From Tateyamaria sp947503385 (GTDB lineage Bacteria; Pseudomonadota; Alphaproteobacteria; Rhodobacterales; Rhodobacteraceae), in the NCBI RefSeq assembly GCF_051195235.1, contig NZ_JBNFZM010000007.1:136323-200322 (forward strand): 64,000 nucleotides of DNA, written 5' to 3'. This document shows, piece by piece, positions 62,354-64,000 of this stretch. Position numbers and translations under genes: made by a program. Position 1 is the first letter of the stretch; each line of letters begins with the position of its first letter. Under the pieces are notes generated by a model that had not been told where the DNA came from, ran no database searches, and saw nothing but the letters and a program-made list of their open reading frames with translations.

Positions 62354-63661
62354 ATGGCCCGTGAATACCTCAAAAAAGCAACTCTGACCGCGGCCACAGG
62401 TGCCACTGATGTCCACGAAACGGTGACGCAAATTCTGGCCGATATCGAAGCAGGCGGCGATCAGGCAGCGCTCGATTTTGCGGCGAAGTTCGACAAATAC
62501 GACGGCAGTATCCTGTTGAGTGCAGAAGAGATCGAAGCGGCCTACGCCTTGGTCCCCGAAAAGCTCAAGGCCGACATCCGGTTCGCCCATGACAACGTGC
62601 GTCGGTTTGCCGAAGCACAGAAATCGACCGTGGCGGACGTGGAATACGAGGTGGTGCCGGGTTTGATCGCAGGGCAAAAGGCAATCCCGGTGGATGCGGC
62701 GGGCTGCTATGTGCCCGGTGGGCGGTACAGCCATATCGCCAGCGCCATCATGACCGTTACAACCGCCAAAGTAGCCGGTTGCCGCCATATTACGGCCTGT
62801 TCGCCGCCACGTCCGGACGTGGGCGTGGCCCCGGCGATTGTCTATGCGGCGCATATCTGCGGTGCGGACAAGATCATGGCCATGGGTGGGGTACAGGGCG
62901 TCGCGGCAATGACCTTTGGCCTGTTTGGTCTGCCCAAGGCGAACATCCTTGTCGGTCCCGGTAACCAGTTCGTGGCCGAAGCCAAGCGCATCCTTTTTGG
63001 CCGTGTCGGTATCGACATGATCGCAGGCCCGACCGACAGCCTCATTCTTGCGGATGCCACGGCGGATGCGCATATCGTGGCGACAGATTTGGTCAGTCAG
63101 GCCGAACATGGCTACAATTCACCCGTCTGGCTGGTGACGGACAACCGCCCGCTGGCGGAAAAGGTGATGGACCTCGTGCCCGGCCTGATCGACGACCTTC
63201 CGGAGGTGAACCGCGAAAACGCGGCCGCTGCGTGGCGCGACTATGCCGAGGTGATTGTCTGTTCCGACCGCGAGGAAATGGCAGCCTGTTCAGACGATTA
63301 CGCGCCCGAACACCTGACGGTGCAGGCGCAAGATCTGGAATGGTGGCTTGATCGGTTGACCTGCTACGGCTCGCTGTTTCTGGGCGAGGAAACGACCGTA
63401 TCCTACGGTGACAAGGCATCGGGGACAAACCACGTTCTGCCCACCTCTGGCGCGGCGGGTTATACGGGCGGGCTATCTGTGCACAAATATATGAAAATCG
63501 TGACGTGGCAGCGCGCCACCCGCGAGGGCTCCAAACCCGTGGCCGAGGCGACCGCGCGCATCTCGCGCCTCGAAGGAATGGAGGGGCACGCCCGCGCCGC
63601 TGACGTCCGGCTGGCCAAGTACTTCCCGGACGAGACATTCGACCTGACCGCCAATGGCTGA
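62354..63661 (+). CDS. hpsN: Sulfopropanediol 3-dehydrogenase (HpsN, histidinol-dehydrogenase family)
   Basis: 435 residues, histidinol-dehydrogenase fold: GCYVPGGRYSHIASAIMTVTTAKVAG, GVQGVAAMTFGLFGLPKANILVGPGNQFVAEAKR, DMIAGPTDSLILAD and HVLPTSGAAGYTGGLSVHKYMK. The variant residues and the sulfopyruvate decarboxylase gene next to it point to HpsN, which oxidises (R)-2,3-dihydroxypropane-1-sulfonate to sulfolactate in roseobacters, rather than to HisD. The start at 62354 lacks a clear ribosome site; TTG 62333 is the alternative. Only 204 bases separate it from attR, so its promoter must lie there. Confidence 0.82.
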   Translation: MAREYLKKATLTAATGATDVHETVTQILADIEAGGDQAALDFAAKFDKYDGSILLSAEEIEAAYALVPEKLKADIRFAHDNVRRFAEAQKSTVADVEYEVVPGLIAGQKAIPVDAAGCYVPGGRYSHIASAIMTVTTAKVAGCRHITACSPPRPDVGVAPAIVYAAHICGADKIMAMGGVQGVAAMTFGLFGLPKANILVGPGNQFVAEAKRILFGRVGIDMIAGPTDSLILADATADAHIVATDLVSQAEHGYNSPVWLVTDNRPLAEKVMDLVPGLIDDLPEVNRENAAAAWRDYAEVIVCSDREEMAACSDDYAPEHLTVQAQDLEWWLDRLTCYGSLFLGEETTVSYGDKASGTNHVLPTSGAAGYTGGLSVHKYMKIVTWQRATREGSKPVAEATARISRLEGMEGHARAADVRLAKYFPDETFDLTANG

Positions 63662-63758
63662 CCCGCGCGCGTTATCCCGCTGCGCCGCGGTTTGACGATA
63701 TCTGCATTACACTCCGCTCGGCACCACCAGTGCCGGGCCAAGAATTGGAAATAACCAC

Positions 63759-64000
63759 ATGAACATAGACAAGAAGATCACCGACGATCTTGTGGCGAAC
63801 GGCGTTTCGTTTGTCACGACGGTGCCGTGCAAGCAGCTGGCTGGCGTGATTGACGAGATTGACGCGCGGGAGGAGATTTTTCACATCCCCTCCAACAAGG
63901 AAGATGAAGGCATGGGCCTGTGTGCCGGTGCCTGGATGGGGGGCAAACGGCCCGCCATCATCATGCAGAACACCGCCATCGGCGTCACCATCAACACGCT
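63759..64000 (+). CDS. comD: Sulfopyruvate decarboxylase alpha subunit, N-terminal part (cut by window)
   Basis: The first 80 residues are visible and open to the window end. NIDKKITDDLVANGVSFVTTVPCKQLAGV and NKEDEGMGLCAGAWMGGKRPAIIMQNTAIG match the alpha subunit (thiamine-pyrophosphate-binding half) of sulfopyruvate or phosphonopyruvate decarboxylases. It makes sulfoacetaldehyde. Next to hpsN it supports a sulfonate catabolic operon; comE should follow outside. Confidence 0.85.
   Translation, partial: MNIDKKITDDLVANGVSFVTTVPCKQLAGVIDEIDAREEIFHIPSNKEDEGMGLCAGAWMGGKRPAIIMQNTAIGVTINT

Noticed and set aside
62354..63661. Histidinol dehydrogenase hisD of histidine synthesis
   Set aside because: No his genes nearby; the adjacent sulfopyruvate decarboxylase gene favours HpsN. 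Not excluded by sequence alone.

Overview
The window looks like chromosome of a marine roseobacter (Rhodobacteraceae, Alphaproteobacteria). Four kinds of evidence point there. The first is a two-piece, circularly permuted tmRNA with tag peptide ANDNRAPVALAA. The second is a set of group-typical genes: an F1-ATPase zeta-type inhibitor, alpha-type SspB, trgA-trgB-cysK, and fumC followed by a DUF4169 gene. The third is marine organosulfur metabolism: a DMSP demethylase gene (dmdA) with acuI, a methanethiol-oxidase type protein, and hpsN-comD for sulfopropanediol. The fourth is a short repeat of a kind seen in this family, present three times. All identifications come from reading motifs and gene order; no database search was possible.

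Layout. 1-8.1 kb: end of rnd, a lipoprotein, a SufE-type protein, and a corrinoid protein/GNAT/DUF1638 operon. A radical SAM gene and a homocysteine S-methyltransferase follow; the latter and the corrinoid protein look like two parts of a split methionine synthase. An MprF-like membrane protein and the ATPase inhibitor close this part. 8.2-15 kb: purC-purS-purQ, dctB-dctD, a HAD hydrolase and a decayed glycosyltransferase. 15.4-28.7 kb: rne, a TusA-like protein, ccdA, an alpha/beta hydrolase with a cytochrome P450, a class I aldolase, fumC with three small genes, sspB, and chromate transport/resistance. 28.7-29.1 kb: ssrA (tmRNA). 29.2-43 kb: two DUF4345 paralogues, an acyltransferase, an SBP56/MtoX protein and a GntR regulator. 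Divergent from the regulator is a run DUF2182-DUF1326-DinB-dmdA, followed by acuI, a HIT protein and two divergent BCCT transporters. 43-52 kb: phrB, cfa, trgA, trgB, cysK, a DUF3772/MscS channel, an AlaX-type editing protein and tRNA-Ser(GGA).

52.08-62.15 kb: a 10.06-kb integrated element in the 3' end of tRNA-Ser, flanked by a perfect 14-bp repeat. It carries a tyrosine integrase, an AlpA-like regulator, a replication-initiator-like gene with 25-bp iteron-like repeats inside its coding sequence, and a full HK97-type head and packaging set (connector, large terminase, HNH, major capsid, protease, portal). It has no tail genes and no recognised lysis genes. This is the content expected of a capsid-forming phage satellite (cf-PICI-like) rather than a complete prophage, and is the most interesting part of the window.

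62.35-64 kb: hpsN and the 5' part of comD, for catabolism of 2,3-dihydroxypropane-1-sulfonate.

Working together: BCCT carriers could import DMSP or betaines. DmdA would demethylate DMSP onto tetrahydrofolate, the split methionine synthase could use the resulting methyl-THF, AcuI handles acryloyl-CoA and MtoX oxidises methanethiol. SspB and the tmRNA, about 3 kb apart, belong to the same quality-control route to ClpXP.
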